64,000 nucleotides of DNA from COE1 sp949066965 (GCA_949066965.1 CARTDA010000008.1:1-64000); one strand, 5' to 3'. Shown: positions 9,143 through 18,103, counted from the first letter of the stretch. Notes: generated from the letters alone by a model not told the origin. Program-made: numbers and translations.

Positions 9143-9826
9143 ATGAATTTATTGGAAGTGAATGGAATTTCAAAAACTTATGGGGCAGGGGAAACTGCTG
9201 TCCGTGCTTTGAAAAATGTCAGTTTTTCAGTTCCGAAGGGAGAATTTGTTGCGGTAGTAGGGGAATCCGGTTCCGGCAAAAGTACGCTGCTTAATATGCT
9301 GGGCGCATTGGATGTGCCTACTTCCGGCAAGGTAATGATTGATGGAAAAGATACGTTTTCCATGAAAGAAAGGCATCTTACCGTGTTCCGCCGCCGGAAT
9401 ATTGGATTTATCTTTCAGGCATTTAACCTTGTTCCCGAACTGACGGTGGAGCAGAATATTATCTTTCCGGCACTTTTGGATTACCAGAAGCCAAACAAAA
9501 AATATCTGGAGGATTTACTGGATGTATTGAATTTGAAAGAACGCCGGAATCATTTGCCCAGTCAGTTGTCCGGCGGACAGCAGCAGAGAGTGGCGATCGG
9601 GCGTGCTTTGTTTACCCGCCCGGCTTTAATCCTTGCGGACGAGCCGACGGGAAATTTAGATTCGCAGAATACCAGCGAAGTGATTGCACTGTTAAAAGAA
9701 GCATCAAAAAAGTATGAGCAGACAATTATTATGATTACACACAGCCGCAGCATTGCACAGACGGCAGACCGTATCCTGCAGGTATCAGACGGAGAACTTA
9801 CTGATTTGGGGAGGTGCAGGGAATGA
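9143..9826 (+). CDS. ABC transporter ATP-binding protein, MacB/LolD type
   Basis: The 227-residue ATPase shows Walker A (GESGSGKST), the Q-loop in FIFQAFNLVPELT, signature LSGGQQQRV, Walker B (LILADEPTG) and an H-loop (MITHS). This subclass pairs with FtsX-like permeases to move peptides or lipids or to do mechanical work at the envelope. AGGAGG at 9131 fixes the ATG at 9143. The last four bases overlap the permease start (ATGA), so the two are translationally coupled. Confidence 0.95.
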   Translation: MNLLEVNGISKTYGAGETAVRALKNVSFSVPKGEFVAVVGESGSGKSTLLNMLGALDVPTSGKVMIDGKDTFSMKERHLTVFRRRNIGFIFQAFNLVPELTVEQNIIFPALLDYQKPNKKYLEDLLDVLNLKERRNHLPSQLSGGQQQRVAIGRALFTRPALILADEPTGNLDSQNTSEVIALLKEASKKYEQTIIMITHSRSIAQTADRILQVSDGELTDLGRCRE

Positions 9827-12153
9827 AAAGTTATTTAAGCCTTGTGCCTATTTCGGGAAGGGTGCGGAAACGGCAGAACCGCATGACGATTTTCTGTGTT
9901 ATTATTTCCGTTCTGCTTGTGACTACGATTTTCAGTGTGGCGGATATGTGGATTCGGGCATCAAGTGAGGGGCTGCAGCAGAAACATGGAAACTGGCATA
10001 TCCGGTTGGAAAATATCTCTCAGGACATAGCGGAAGAAATCGCCCAGCGCCCGGATGTTGCCGCCATCGGCTGGTCGGAAACATTTAACACAGACGCAGA
10101 CCAGCCTTTCTATATCGGGGAGAAAAAAGCTGCATTATACGGCGCTGACAGTATTTATCTGGCAGAGCTTGTGAATGCCCTGGAAGAAGGCAGTCTGCCG
10201 CAGGGTAACAATGACATTATGCTTAGTTCCAATGCACGCCTTGCGTTAGATGTAAAGATTGGTGATCATGTGACGGTGAAGACACCTTCGGGAGATACGG
10301 ATTTTACGGTATGCGGTTTTGGGTCGGATGACGCTGACACTTATCAGGGGCAGACCTATCTGGTTGCTGTATATATGATGCGGGATGCGTATATCGGGGT
10401 CATGGAACAAAACAATATTCCGATTAACCCAACCTGCTATATTCAATTTCAGGATGTGTCAAAGGCATCCGGTATCATCTCGGAAATCAGGCAGCAGTAT
10501 GATCTGCCGGAGGAAGATATTTCTGAAAATGCAGCAATTATGGGTCTTGCCGGACAAAGCAGCAATAAATCTATGCATAATATTTACGGAATAGCAGTAG
10601 TCTTGTTCATTTTAGTATTATTGGCTGGCGTATTGATGATTTCCGGCAGTATGAACAGTAATGTAGCGCAGCGGACAAAATTTTTTGGAATGATGCGCTG
10701 TATTGGTGCAAGCCGCCAGCAGATTATCCGGTATGTACGGCTGGAGGCGTTAAACTGGTGCAAAACGGCTGTTCCGGTTGGGTTGGTCACAGGTACGGCA
10801 ATTGAATGGGGGATTTGTGCATTCTTACGTTATGGAATTGGCGGTGAATATGCAGCTATGCCGGTATTTGCCTTAAGCCCTGTCGGGCTGATCAGCGGGG
10901 CGGTGGTTGGAATTGTAACTGTCCTGCTGGCAGCGCAGTCTCCTGCAAAACGTGCGTCTAAAGTTTCACCGATGGCAGCGGTTTCCGGAAATTTGGATAC
11001 GGCGCTTTCTGTACGTCATACAACAAAACGGAATATTAGAAAGGTTGAAAAGACATTGGGTATCCACCATGCAACAACATCTAAGAAAAACTGGTTTTTA
11101 TTGACAGCCAGCTTTTCACTCAGTATTATACTATTTCTTTGCATTTCAGTAGGGTTGGATTTTGCGCATGAGCTGATTCCCACAATGCGGTCATGGCAAC
11201 CGGATATTACCCTTGTCGGCTATGCAAATGAGCGTGTACTGGATCGGAGTTTAAGTGATGCTATCAGCGGGATTGCCGGTGTAGAGCTTATTTGGGGCAG
11301 TTCCTACATGGAGAATGTTCCGGCTGCTTCTTCAGGGCAGGAAATCGATCATGTCAATATAACGTCATACAGTGAGTATATGCTGGACTGTGCAGAGGAT
11401 AGCCTTGTGCAGGGAAATTTATCGGAAGTTTATGGGGATGTCGGCAAGGCTATGACTGTTTTAAATAAAGATAATCCGATAAAAGTTGGAGACATCATTC
11501 AGGTAGCGGGACAGGAGATTGAAGTTGTATGTGGCATATCCAGCGGGCTGTATCCCGGCGAGTACAGCATAATCTGCTCACAGGAAACGTTTGCCCGGCT
11601 GACAGGGGAAGAAAATTACAGTATGATAGGGATACAATTAAGCAGAAAGGCTACGGATGAAACGGTAAAGCAGATTAACAGTCTTGCGGGAAGCGATGTT
11701 ATTTTTACGGATGAGCGTCAGCGTAATCAGGAAGATGCCAATACCTATCTGGCTGTGAAATTTCTGTTGTATAGTTTTATGGCAATCATTGCCATGATTA
11801 CGCTGTTTAATATTATCAACAGCATTTCTATGAGTGTAACTGCCCGGATAAAGCAGTATGGAGCAATGAGGGCGGTTGGTATGGATGGGGAACAGCTTAC
11901 CCGGATGATTGCTGCGGAAGCCTTTACTTACGCTGTATCCGGTCTTATTGTCGGCAGTGGCATCGGAATCGTTTTAAGCCGCTTTTTGTATGTGAGACTG
12001 GTCACACGGTATTTTGGAAGCCAGTGGAGTCTGCCGATCGTTTTGCTTGCTATTATTGTTGTATTCGTTACAGCTTCTGCTGCGGCAGCAGTATATGCAC
12101 CTGCAAAGCGGATTCGGAACATGCCAATTACAGCAACGATCAATGAATTGTAA
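9823..12153 (+). CDS. FtsX-like ABC transporter permease
   Basis: This protein of about 776 residues has an N-terminal membrane helix (about 20-45), a large outside domain of the MacB core kind, and three helices (about 260-385). A second cycle follows: helix near 425, outside domain, and three helices at the C-terminus with the FtsX pattern NIINSISMSVTARIKQYGAMRAVG. The first half repeats the pattern as KFFGMMRCIGASRQQIIRYV. The duplicated FtsX layout is typical of antimicrobial-peptide or lantibiotic-defence permeases. It starts in overlap with the ATPase gene and closes the cassette begun at 7293. The substrate is unknown. Confidence 0.92.
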   Translation: MKSYLSLVPISGRVRKRQNRMTIFCVIISVLLVTTIFSVADMWIRASSEGLQQKHGNWHIRLENISQDIAEEIAQRPDVAAIGWSETFNTDADQPFYIGEKKAALYGADSIYLAELVNALEEGSLPQGNNDIMLSSNARLALDVKIGDHVTVKTPSGDTDFTVCGFGSDDADTYQGQTYLVAVYMMRDAYIGVMEQNNIPINPTCYIQFQDVSKASGIISEIRQQYDLPEEDISENAAIMGLAGQSSNKSMHNIYGIAVVLFILVLLAGVLMISGSMNSNVAQRTKFFGMMRCIGASRQQIIRYVRLEALNWCKTAVPVGLVTGTAIEWGICAFLRYGIGGEYAAMPVFALSPVGLISGAVVGIVTVLLAAQSPAKRASKVSPMAAVSGNLDTALSVRHTTKRNIRKVEKTLGIHHATTSKKNWFLLTASFSLSIILFLCISVGLDFAHELIPTMRSWQPDITLVGYANERVLDRSLSDAISGIAGVELIWGSSYMENVPAASSGQEIDHVNITSYSEYMLDCAEDSLVQGNLSEVYGDVGKAMTVLNKDNPIKVGDIIQVAGQEIEVVCGISSGLYPGEYSIICSQETFARLTGEENYSMIGIQLSRKATDETVKQINSLAGSDVIFTDERQRNQEDANTYLAVKFLLYSFMAIIAMITLFNIINSISMSVTARIKQYGAMRAVGMDGEQLTRMIAAEAFTYAVSGLIVGSGIGIVLSRFLYVRLVTRYFGSQWSLPIVLLAIIVVFVTASAAAAVYAPAKRIRNMPITATINEL

Positions 12154-12309
12154 CAGGAATAAATGATAAAAATTTGCTGCACGATGGAAAAGCCCTCGTA
12201 TAGGGTTACGCCTTTACTTGCAGCTGGAATAACCCAAATATGAATCCTCTTTTCCTTTGGAATAGAACGGAGGATTGGAGAGGTACGGTATAAGAAAGAA
12301 GCAGTGTAA

Positions 12310-12744
12310 ATGGGGAAGATTATTATTTTATCATTTAATGATAACGAAGAAGATGCTTACGAAAGAATAATGGACAATATACATGGTGTCTTTCATTATG
12401 ACTGTTCTGATATACCGGAAAAAGCAGCATCGTTTCATATAGGAGCATTAGAAATTGATGCGGATAAAAAGAATATGACGGTAAATAACATTGAAATTGG
12501 ACTTACTCATATTGAGTTTGAAATTTTATATCTATTAGCCAATAGTCCGGGAAGAATATACAGCAAAGAGCAGATCTGTGATATTGTCTGGCAGGAGCCG
12601 TATTCCGGCGATTACAATATTGTCATGAGCCATATCCACCACATAAGGGAAAAGATAAAGGACAATCCGGGCAAGCCGCTTTACATACAGACCGTATGGG
12701 GCATTGCCTATCGGTTTAACAAAAATTTAAGCAGCAGTCTGTGA
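12310..12744 (+). CDS. Stand-alone winged-helix (OmpR C-terminal type) regulator
   Basis: The 144-residue protein has a PhoB/OmpR effector domain (residues about 45-138, with GLTHIEFEILYLLANSPGRI, KEQICDIVW and a final VWGIAYRF) but no receiver domain. The first 40 residues match nothing I recognise and lack the phospho-acceptor site. It may be a truncated response regulator or a true single-domain regulator. There is no clear ribosome binding site before the ATG. It sits 157 bases after the ABC permease gene and next to transposase debris, which favours truncation. Confidence 0.7.
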   Translation: MGKIIILSFNDNEEDAYERIMDNIHGVFHYDCSDIPEKAASFHIGALEIDADKKNMTVNNIEIGLTHIEFEILYLLANSPGRIYSKEQICDIVWQEPYSGDYNIVMSHIHHIREKIKDNPGKPLYIQTVWGIAYRFNKNLSSSL

Positions 12745-12880
12745 TGTGAAAACAGATTGCTGCTTATTTTCATCAAGGAAAAACTTTCGTAGGTTTTTGT
12801 CAATGGTAAAAACACAGTGGCGGTGATGGGTATTTACCAGCTTAAAGGACATAGAGGTAGTGCGTTCCATGGCATCGGAA
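12727..12880 (-). pseudogene. IS91-like transposase fragment
   Basis: The minus strand reads, in one frame, SFKLVNTHHRHCVFTIDKNL then RKFFLDENKQ. This resembles the HRHCVFTI segment next to the zinc-binding N-terminal region of Y2-type (IS91/IS801 family) transposases. Only about 50 codons remain, without catalytic tyrosines. It lies between the lone winged-helix gene and the EFR1-type gene, marking an old insertion or deletion joint. Confidence 0.5.
12730..12772 (+). terminator. Terminator overlapping the regulator stop codon
   Basis: AGCAGCAGTCTG (12730) pairs with CAGATTGCTGCT (12753), followed by TATTTT. The stem begins inside the coding sequence of the preceding gene. Confidence 0.7.
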
Positions 12881-12885
12881 AGAAA

Positions 12886-13653
12886 TTAAATATAAAGCTC
12901 ATTCCCTTTCCTTGCTGAACAGGCTTTTTTCATTGCCAATGCCGCAACAGAAACCATAGCCCCATTTACTTTGCGGGATGACTGCGGGCATTGTACGACA
13001 CAGCGCATACAGGAAATACATTTTTTACTGTCCGTAACTTTTGGATTTTCTTTGCTGATTGCCTGTGCAGGGCACTGTCTGGCGCAAAGACCACAGTCTG
13101 TGCAGTTATTGTCCGCTTTGGGTACTAAGCCGATTCCAGCCGCTTTCTTGTAGGGGCGGTTTCCCGGAATCTGCGGTGTGGAAAGACTGGTCAGATTATT
13201 GTTTATTTTCTCTGATATTTTTTTCGCAAAGCCGCTTAATTCTTTTTTATCCTTAGTGTCCGGTCTGCCTGCAGCGTACTGGTGCATAATAGAATGTTCT
13301 GCGATGGCGGCAATGGCAGCAATTACCTGAAAGCCGCTTTTTTCAGCAGCATCGCTTAATTCAATCAGGGTATCCTCATATGCCCTGTTACCATATACGC
13401 AGACAATTACACAGGGGGTATGACTGCCATGAATATTTGAGATTCTCTGAGTGGCAAGGCTTGGAACACGTCCGCCAAAAGACGGAGCTGCAATAAGCGC
13501 AATATCATCTTTTTCAAAACTAAGCGAGGAATAATCGGTTTCTGCATTGGACAAATCAATTTTATTTACAGGCAGTCCCCATGTATTTGTTATGGCATCT
13601 GCAACCTTTTTCGTTCCTCCTGTCGGGCTAAAAATAATCTGTGAAACTTTCAT
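12886..13653 (-). CDS. EFR1-type flavodoxin-ferredoxin fusion protein
   Basis: The 255-residue protein begins with a flavodoxin-like domain (FSPTGGTKKVADAI at the phosphate-binding loop) and ends with two [4Fe-4S] motifs, CTDCGLCARQCP and CISCMRCVVQCP. Such EFR1-family proteins are cytoplasmic electron carriers of anaerobes; their partners are usually unknown. A near-perfect promoter on this strand (TTGACA, 17 bases, TATAAT) drives it and is buried in a dyad shared with the divergent Rrf2 gene, suggesting Rrf2 control linked to redox or Fe-S status. Three bases of a good ribosome site (GGAGGAAC) precede the ATG at normal spacing. Confidence 0.9.
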   Translation of the reverse strand: MKVSQIIFSPTGGTKKVADAITNTWGLPVNKIDLSNAETDYSSLSFEKDDIALIAAPSFGGRVPSLATQRISNIHGSHTPCVIVCVYGNRAYEDTLIELSDAAEKSGFQVIAAIAAIAEHSIMHQYAAGRPDTKDKKELSGFAKKISEKINNNLTSLSTPQIPGNRPYKKAAGIGLVPKADNNCTDCGLCARQCPAQAISKENPKVTDSKKCISCMRCVVQCPQSSRKVNGAMVSVAALAMKKACSARKGNELYI

Positions 13654-13665
13654 GCTTGTTCCTCC

Positions 13666-13723
13666 TGTAAATCTAAAATTTACACCATTATAACAGGCGC
13701 ATGGTGTAGTGTCAAGATTTACA
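13666..13723. promoter_or_regulatory. Divergent promoter and nested dyad, probable Rrf2 operator
   Basis: On the minus strand TTGACA (complement of 13710-13715) and TATAAT (complement of 13687-13692) are 17 bases apart, a consensus sigma-A promoter for the EFR1-type gene. TGTAAATCT (13666) and AGATTTACA (13715) form a perfect 9-bp outer dyad; ACACCAT and ATGGTGT form a second one inside. A repressor bound here would cover both promoter elements. The adjacent Rrf2 regulator is the obvious candidate. Confidence 0.8.
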
Positions 13724-13769
13724 GCAATAAAAATATATGCTACAATCTAACGTGGAAAGGAGTAATGTC

Positions 13770-14210
13770 ATGCATATCAGTACAAAATGTTCGGTTGCGA
13801 TTCACTGCCTTATTTTTATTTATGAATATGGGGATAAGCAGAAGGTAACCAGTGAACTTCTGGCGTTATCAACCGGGATCAATCCTGTCACAATCCGCAA
13901 TATTATAAGTTCATTGAAAAAGGATGGCATAATATCTGTGAAATTCGGGACAGGCGGAACAACACTGAACTGTCCGCCGGATGAAGTGACCTTATACCGT
14001 ATATGTAAAGCGATAGAGCCAGCCTTTAGTTCCAAACTTATAGGCATTCATTCACTGCCTTCGCAGCTATGCCCCATAGGAAAAAATATCCATAATGTAT
14101 TGGACTGCTCTTATGAGAAAATAAGAAATGACCTATGCCAAAGTTTAGAAAGCATCACATTAGGAAACATCATATCCGATTATCACCGTATTGAGCATAA
14201 GCCAGATTAA
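13770..14210 (+). CDS. Rrf2-family transcriptional regulator
   Basis: The 146-residue protein has the Rrf2 winged helix (residues 1-75: KCSVAIHCLIFI, then NPVTIRNIISSLKKDGIISV) and the wing GTGGTTLNCPPDEVTLYRI. In the effector half, cysteines at LPSQLCPIG and NVLDCSYEK are spaced like the ligand cysteines of Fe-S-binding or redox-sensing Rrf2 proteins, but only two of the usual three are seen. AAAGGAG at 13755 supports ATG 13770. It is divergent from the ferredoxin-type gene and probably represses it. Confidence 0.88.
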   Translation: MHISTKCSVAIHCLIFIYEYGDKQKVTSELLALSTGINPVTIRNIISSLKKDGIISVKFGTGGTTLNCPPDEVTLYRICKAIEPAFSSKLIGIHSLPSQLCPIGKNIHNVLDCSYEKIRNDLCQSLESITLGNIISDYHRIEHKPD

Positions 14211-14303
14211 TACTTATGCCAAAAGGATATTGAGCTAAAATGTAGGGAGTGGGTGGGATTCTGCCGCCTTCGGCATTGCCACGATGCTTTTTTGCTTTTA
14301 TTA

Positions 14304-14332
14304 TTGTGATTCAGTTGGGGGCGTGCTATAAT
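14304..14332 (+). promoter_or_regulatory. Sigma-A promoter for the GNAT gene
   Basis: TTGTGA at 14304 and TATAAT at 14327 are separated by 17 bases, 50 bases before the acetyltransferase start. Confidence 0.65.
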
Positions 14333-14382
14333 TTCAATATTATTGATGGCGGCAAGACGATATTTAGGAGGATAAATTTATT

Positions 14383-14802
14383 ATGGAAACAGTGATTTAT
14401 GAGGGGATTCCCGATTATGCAAAAGAAGTTAGACAGAAAGTATTTGTAGATGAGCAGGGATTTCATAATGAATTTGATGATATAGATGAAACAGCTACAC
14501 ATATTGTAATGTTTGACGAGGATAAGATACCTATTGCAACATGCCGCATATTTTGGGATACAGTGATGAATACATATATATTAGGAAGGCTTGCAGTTAT
14601 CAAAGAATATCGTGGTAAAAGTATAGGTTCTGTTATTGTCAAAGAAGCAGAAAAATATATTCAAAAAAGGGGTGGAAAATGTTTAGCTTTACATGCCCAG
14701 TGCAGGATAACTGCTTTTTATCAGACTTTAGGGTTTACTGAATTTAGTGATATTGATGATGATGAAGGCTGCCCTCATATTTGGATGAAAAAAAGCCTTT
14801 AA
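14383..14802 (+). CDS. GNAT-family N-acetyltransferase
   Basis: The 139-residue protein carries the GNAT fold with the acetyl-CoA site in RLAVIKEYRGKSIGSVIVKE (V-RGKxIG pattern) and the closing AFYQTLGF motif. The start VRQKVFVDEQGF is shared by the ElaA/YjcF-like group. The substrate is unknown. TAGGAGG lies 11 bases before the ATG. The following gene begins shortly after it, probably in the same transcript. Confidence 0.9.
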   Translation: METVIYEGIPDYAKEVRQKVFVDEQGFHNEFDDIDETATHIVMFDEDKIPIATCRIFWDTVMNTYILGRLAVIKEYRGKSIGSVIVKEAEKYIQKRGGKCLALHAQCRITAFYQTLGFTEFSDIDDDEGCPHIWMKKSL

Positions 14803-14846
14803 AGATAATAAATTTGACGTTTATAACTGTCAGCTTGGAGATGATT

Positions 14847-15212
14847 ATGGAACTTAAGAAATTGGACTATGCTATGACTGTTTGTAAAGTCGCATCAGAA
14901 TCTGATATTGAATTAAATAAGGCGTTTTATTTCATCGGAAGGACGGATGAAGAATATTCCTTAGTGTGTATTACTGAAGATACGCCTGCAAATACGCTGG
15001 AACGGGAGGATGGATGGAAAGGCTTCAGAATACAGGGGATATTGGATTTTTCAATGATTGGTATTCTCGCCCAACTGGCTGATATTCTGGCAGAGAACAA
15101 AATCGGAATATTTGTCGTATCAACTTTTAACACAGATTATATTCTTGTGAAAGAGGAAAATTTTGAAAGAGCTTTGAAGGTATTGGCTTTTGCTGGATAT
15201 GATATAGTCTAA
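14847..15212 (+). CDS. ACT-domain-like small protein
   Basis: This 121-residue cytoplasmic protein has the layout of tandem-ACT (ACT_7/CASTOR-like) proteins: an N-terminal segment with YSLVCITEDTPANTLERE, then FRIQGILDFSMIGILAQLAD and IGIFVVSTFNTDYILVKEEN. These are the conserved strands of the second ACT unit. Such proteins bind amino acids or nucleotides; the ligand here is unknown. TTGGAG at 14835 favours ATG 14847 over the in-frame upstream codon that would overlap the GNAT gene. Confidence 0.8.
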   Translation: MELKKLDYAMTVCKVASESDIELNKAFYFIGRTDEEYSLVCITEDTPANTLEREDGWKGFRIQGILDFSMIGILAQLADILAENKIGIFVVSTFNTDYILVKEENFERALKVLAFAGYDIV

Positions 15213-15265
15213 TGTGAAGCGATTTACAATCAAAATATTATCAGGCTGCTTAGTTTGGAGGAAGT

Positions 15266-16165
15266 ATGACACTACAACAATTAAAATATATGATAATCGT
15301 TGCGGAAAGAGGCTCTATTACAGAAGCGGCAAAAGAACTGTATATTTCTCAGCCAAGTCTTTCCGGCGCAATCAAGGAAGTAGAAAAGGAATCTGGAATA
15401 ACAATTTTCAGCCGCTGCCGGGCAGGAGTAGCGCTGACAAAGGAGGGAATGGAGTTTTTAGGATATGCAAGGCAGGTAGTTCAGCAGATGGAACTTCTGG
15501 AATCAAAATATATTGATAAAAAACCTGCAAAACAAAGGTTTTGTGTTTCAACGCAGCACTATACGTTCACAACAAATGCGTTTGTGGAATTGATACAGCA
15601 TTTTGGGCAGGAACGGTTTGAGTTTATCCTGAATGAGACGCAGACGCACCAGATTGTGGAAGATGTACGAAACAGGTTTAGCGATTTGGGAATCCTGTAT
15701 CTTTGCAACAGCAATGAAAATGTGCTGAGAAAGCTGTTTGAAGAATACAGTCTGAATTTTTTTGAATTGTTTACTGCAATGCCTCATATTTTTATAGGCA
15801 AAGACCACCCTTTGGCAAAATGTGCATCTGTCAGTCTGGATGATCTGAAACCATATCCCCGTCTTAGTTTTGTGCAGGGAACGTATGAATCTTCCAATTT
15901 TTCGGAAGAACTTTTCAGCAATGAACCTGTCGAGAAAAGCATTAAGGTCAGTGACCGTGCAGCGATTGTAAATCTAATGATTGGGTTGGATGGTTATACA
16001 ATTTCAAGTGGTATTTTCCCGAAATATCTGCAAGGGGATTCTATCGTTTCGATTCCTCTGGAGGAAGATGAGGTGATGCATATTGGATACATATTGAACA
16101 AAGATAAAGAACTATCAGAGTTAGGGGAGATTTATGTTGAGGCTTTGAAACAATACCAGATATAG
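15266..16165 (+). CDS. LysR-family transcriptional regulator
   Basis: The 299-residue protein begins MTLQQLKYMIIVAERGSITE and has the winged helix with YISQPSLSGAIKEVEKESGI, followed by the two-lobed effector-binding domain (LGILYLCNSNENVLRK). A clear TTGGAGGAAG precedes the ATG. The next gene on the same strand is a LysE-type exporter, a common LysR target, so amino-acid-responsive control of it is a reasonable inference. Confidence 0.92.
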   Translation: MTLQQLKYMIIVAERGSITEAAKELYISQPSLSGAIKEVEKESGITIFSRCRAGVALTKEGMEFLGYARQVVQQMELLESKYIDKKPAKQRFCVSTQHYTFTTNAFVELIQHFGQERFEFILNETQTHQIVEDVRNRFSDLGILYLCNSNENVLRKLFEEYSLNFFELFTAMPHIFIGKDHPLAKCASVSLDDLKPYPRLSFVQGTYESSNFSEELFSNEPVEKSIKVSDRAAIVNLMIGLDGYTISSGIFPKYLQGDSIVSIPLEEDEVMHIGYILNKDKELSELGEIYVEALKQYQI

Positions 16166-16170
16166 ATGAA

Positions 16171-16189
16171 ACATAGGTTTATCCTATGT
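16171..16189. promoter_or_regulatory. Dyad upstream of the LysE-type gene
   Basis: ACATAGG (16171) and CCTATGT (16183) form a 7-bp perfect dyad with a 5-base gap, followed by AT-rich DNA before the exporter start. It could be part of a LysR operator or a short terminator; no T-run follows. Confidence 0.35.
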
Positions 16190-16265
16190 AACAGCATATA
16201 AAACAGATATTACCTATTACATGGCGTTCCGTGCTAAGATATAGAAACGGAAAGGAGGCAAAAAA

Positions 16266-16850
16266 ATGCCGGGTTATGTATTAGGTAATTTTTTTATCTA
16301 TTCTGTTATCAATGCCTTTACGCCGGGACCGGGAAATATACTGGCGTTAAATACGGTAACAAATTATGGGTATAAAAAAGGGAGACCGCTTTATTGGGGG
16401 ATATTTGCAGGATATTATGTTGTGCAGGTGATTTGCGCTGTTTTCGTGTTCGGGGTAAGCACCTTTTTGCCGGATTTGCTTGGAATTATGAAATACATAG
16501 GCGCTACCTATATTTTATGGCTGGCAGTCCATATTGCGTTAAGCAAACCAATTACAAGCACTGTGGAAAAGTCAGCATCATTTCTAAAAGGATTTTTACT
16601 GCAGTTTGTCAATGTAAAAATCTATTTATTCGGAATTACGGCATTGACAGGATATGTCACGGAATATAGCGCCGCTTTATGGGTTTTGCTCCTGTTTGAG
16701 ATGATCATAGCCACGATTGGAACGATTGCAACGCTTACCTGGATTGGTATGGGGGGATTGATACAGAGGGCATATCAAAAATATTACAGGCTAATTAACA
16801 TTATTCTTGCATTAACATTGTCAGAGTGTGTGTATAGCATGTTGAAATAG
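16266..16850 (+). CDS. LysE/RhtB-family translocator
   Basis: The 194-residue protein has about six membrane helices and the family signature near the N-terminus, INAFTPGPGNILALNTVTNYG. The family exports amino acids or related metabolites using the proton gradient. AAAGGAGG lies 6 bases before the ATG. The LysR gene upstream is the likely regulator. The substrate cannot be read from sequence. Confidence 0.9.
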   Translation: MPGYVLGNFFIYSVINAFTPGPGNILALNTVTNYGYKKGRPLYWGIFAGYYVVQVICAVFVFGVSTFLPDLLGIMKYIGATYILWLAVHIALSKPITSTVEKSASFLKGFLLQFVNVKIYLFGITALTGYVTEYSAALWVLLLFEMIIATIGTIATLTWIGMGGLIQRAYQKYYRLINIILALTLSECVYSMLK

Positions 16851-16934
16851 TGAAAGGGGCGTTGCAAACATGCAATTTATGAATAAGTTGCGGCTTGCAC
16901 TAAAATTTGTTTATTTGAAAGGAAAAGTAAAAAG

Positions 16935-18062
16935 ATGAAGAAAATTCTTTTGGCGACTCCTACCATGCATACGGAGGAGCAGCAGTATATTCAGAAAGCA
17001 TTTGAAACAAACTGGATTTCACCGTTAGGACCGAATGTAGATGAATTTGAGAATAAAGTGGCTGCTTATGTGGGAGTATCTTCTTCCGCGGCGCTTTCAT
17101 CTGGAACGGCGGCACTGCATCTTTCGCTTATCTTAGCGGGGGTTCAGGAGAATGATATTGTATTTGTACCCTCCCTGACCTTTGCGGCAAGCGTTAATCC
17201 GGTAAGATATGAGAAGGCAACTCCTGTTTTTATCGATTCGGAGCGTGACACTTGGAATATGGATGCAGCGGCATTAAGGAAAGCGTTTGAAAAATATCCC
17301 CACCCGAAAGCTGTCATGGCTGTGCATTTGTACGGCACATCAGCGAATATGGACGAAATCTGCGCACTTTGTAAGGAGCATAATGTTCCTTTGATTGAAG
17401 ATGCGGCGGAATCGCTGGGTACGACATATAAAGGAAAAATGACAGGTACTTTCGGGGATTATGGGATTTACTCCTTTAACGGAAACAAGATTATTACAAC
17501 TTCGGGCGGGGGCATACTGGTTGCCAGACAGGAAAAAGATGTGGATAAAGCCCGGTTTTTATCAAGACAGGCTCGTGATCCTGCCAGACATTATCAGCAT
17601 TCTACGATTGGCTACAATTACAGGATGTCAAATGTTGTTGCAGGAATCGGATGCGGGCAGATGCAGCATATTGAAGAGCATATACAGAAGAAACACGAAA
17701 TTTATAAAACGTATCAGGAAGCCTTTTCGGATATAGAAGAGATAGAAATGAATCCGTTGAACAGGGAGGCTGCCTGCAACAACTGGCTTTCCTGTATGAC
17801 GATTTCGCCAGACAGAAGCGTGACGCCAACGCAGGTCATGGATGCCTTAGAGGTGGAAGGAATTGAAACAAGACCGATATGGAAACCGATGCATTTGCAG
17901 CCTGTATTTGAAGAATATGATTTTATTCAGGTAGAGGATGGGATTAGCGTTAGTGAAGATATTTTTAACAGAGGGCTTTGCCTGCCAAGTGATATTAAAA
18001 ATACAAAAGAGGATATGGAACGTATCATAAAAATCGTGCGGAAACAGTTCCGGCAGCAGTAA
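16935..18062 (+). CDS. DegT/DnrJ/EryC1/StrS-family sugar aminotransferase
   Basis: The 375-residue PLP enzyme of aspartate-aminotransferase fold I has ALSSGTAALHLSLILAGV at the cofactor phosphate site, ALCKEHNVPLIEDAAESLG with the PLP-ring aspartate, and the Schiff-base lysine in YSFNGNKIITTSGGG. The family installs amino groups on nucleotide 4-keto or 3-keto sugars for glycan or glycolipid synthesis. No glycosyltransferase, dehydratase or other sugar-nucleotide gene is near it, so it is an orphan here. Group II intron debris begins 40 bases downstream. Confidence 0.9.
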   Translation: MKKILLATPTMHTEEQQYIQKAFETNWISPLGPNVDEFENKVAAYVGVSSSAALSSGTAALHLSLILAGVQENDIVFVPSLTFAASVNPVRYEKATPVFIDSERDTWNMDAAALRKAFEKYPHPKAVMAVHLYGTSANMDEICALCKEHNVPLIEDAAESLGTTYKGKMTGTFGDYGIYSFNGNKIITTSGGGILVARQEKDVDKARFLSRQARDPARHYQHSTIGYNYRMSNVVAGIGCGQMQHIEEHIQKKHEIYKTYQEAFSDIEEIEMNPLNREAACNNWLSCMTISPDRSVTPTQVMDALEVEGIETRPIWKPMHLQPVFEEYDFIQVEDGISVSEDIFNRGLCLPSDIKNTKEDMERIIKIVRKQFRQQ

Positions 18063-18103
18063 AATTGTCGCTGTGGCAGAATGGAGGTATAGGAGGTTTT
18101 TAA

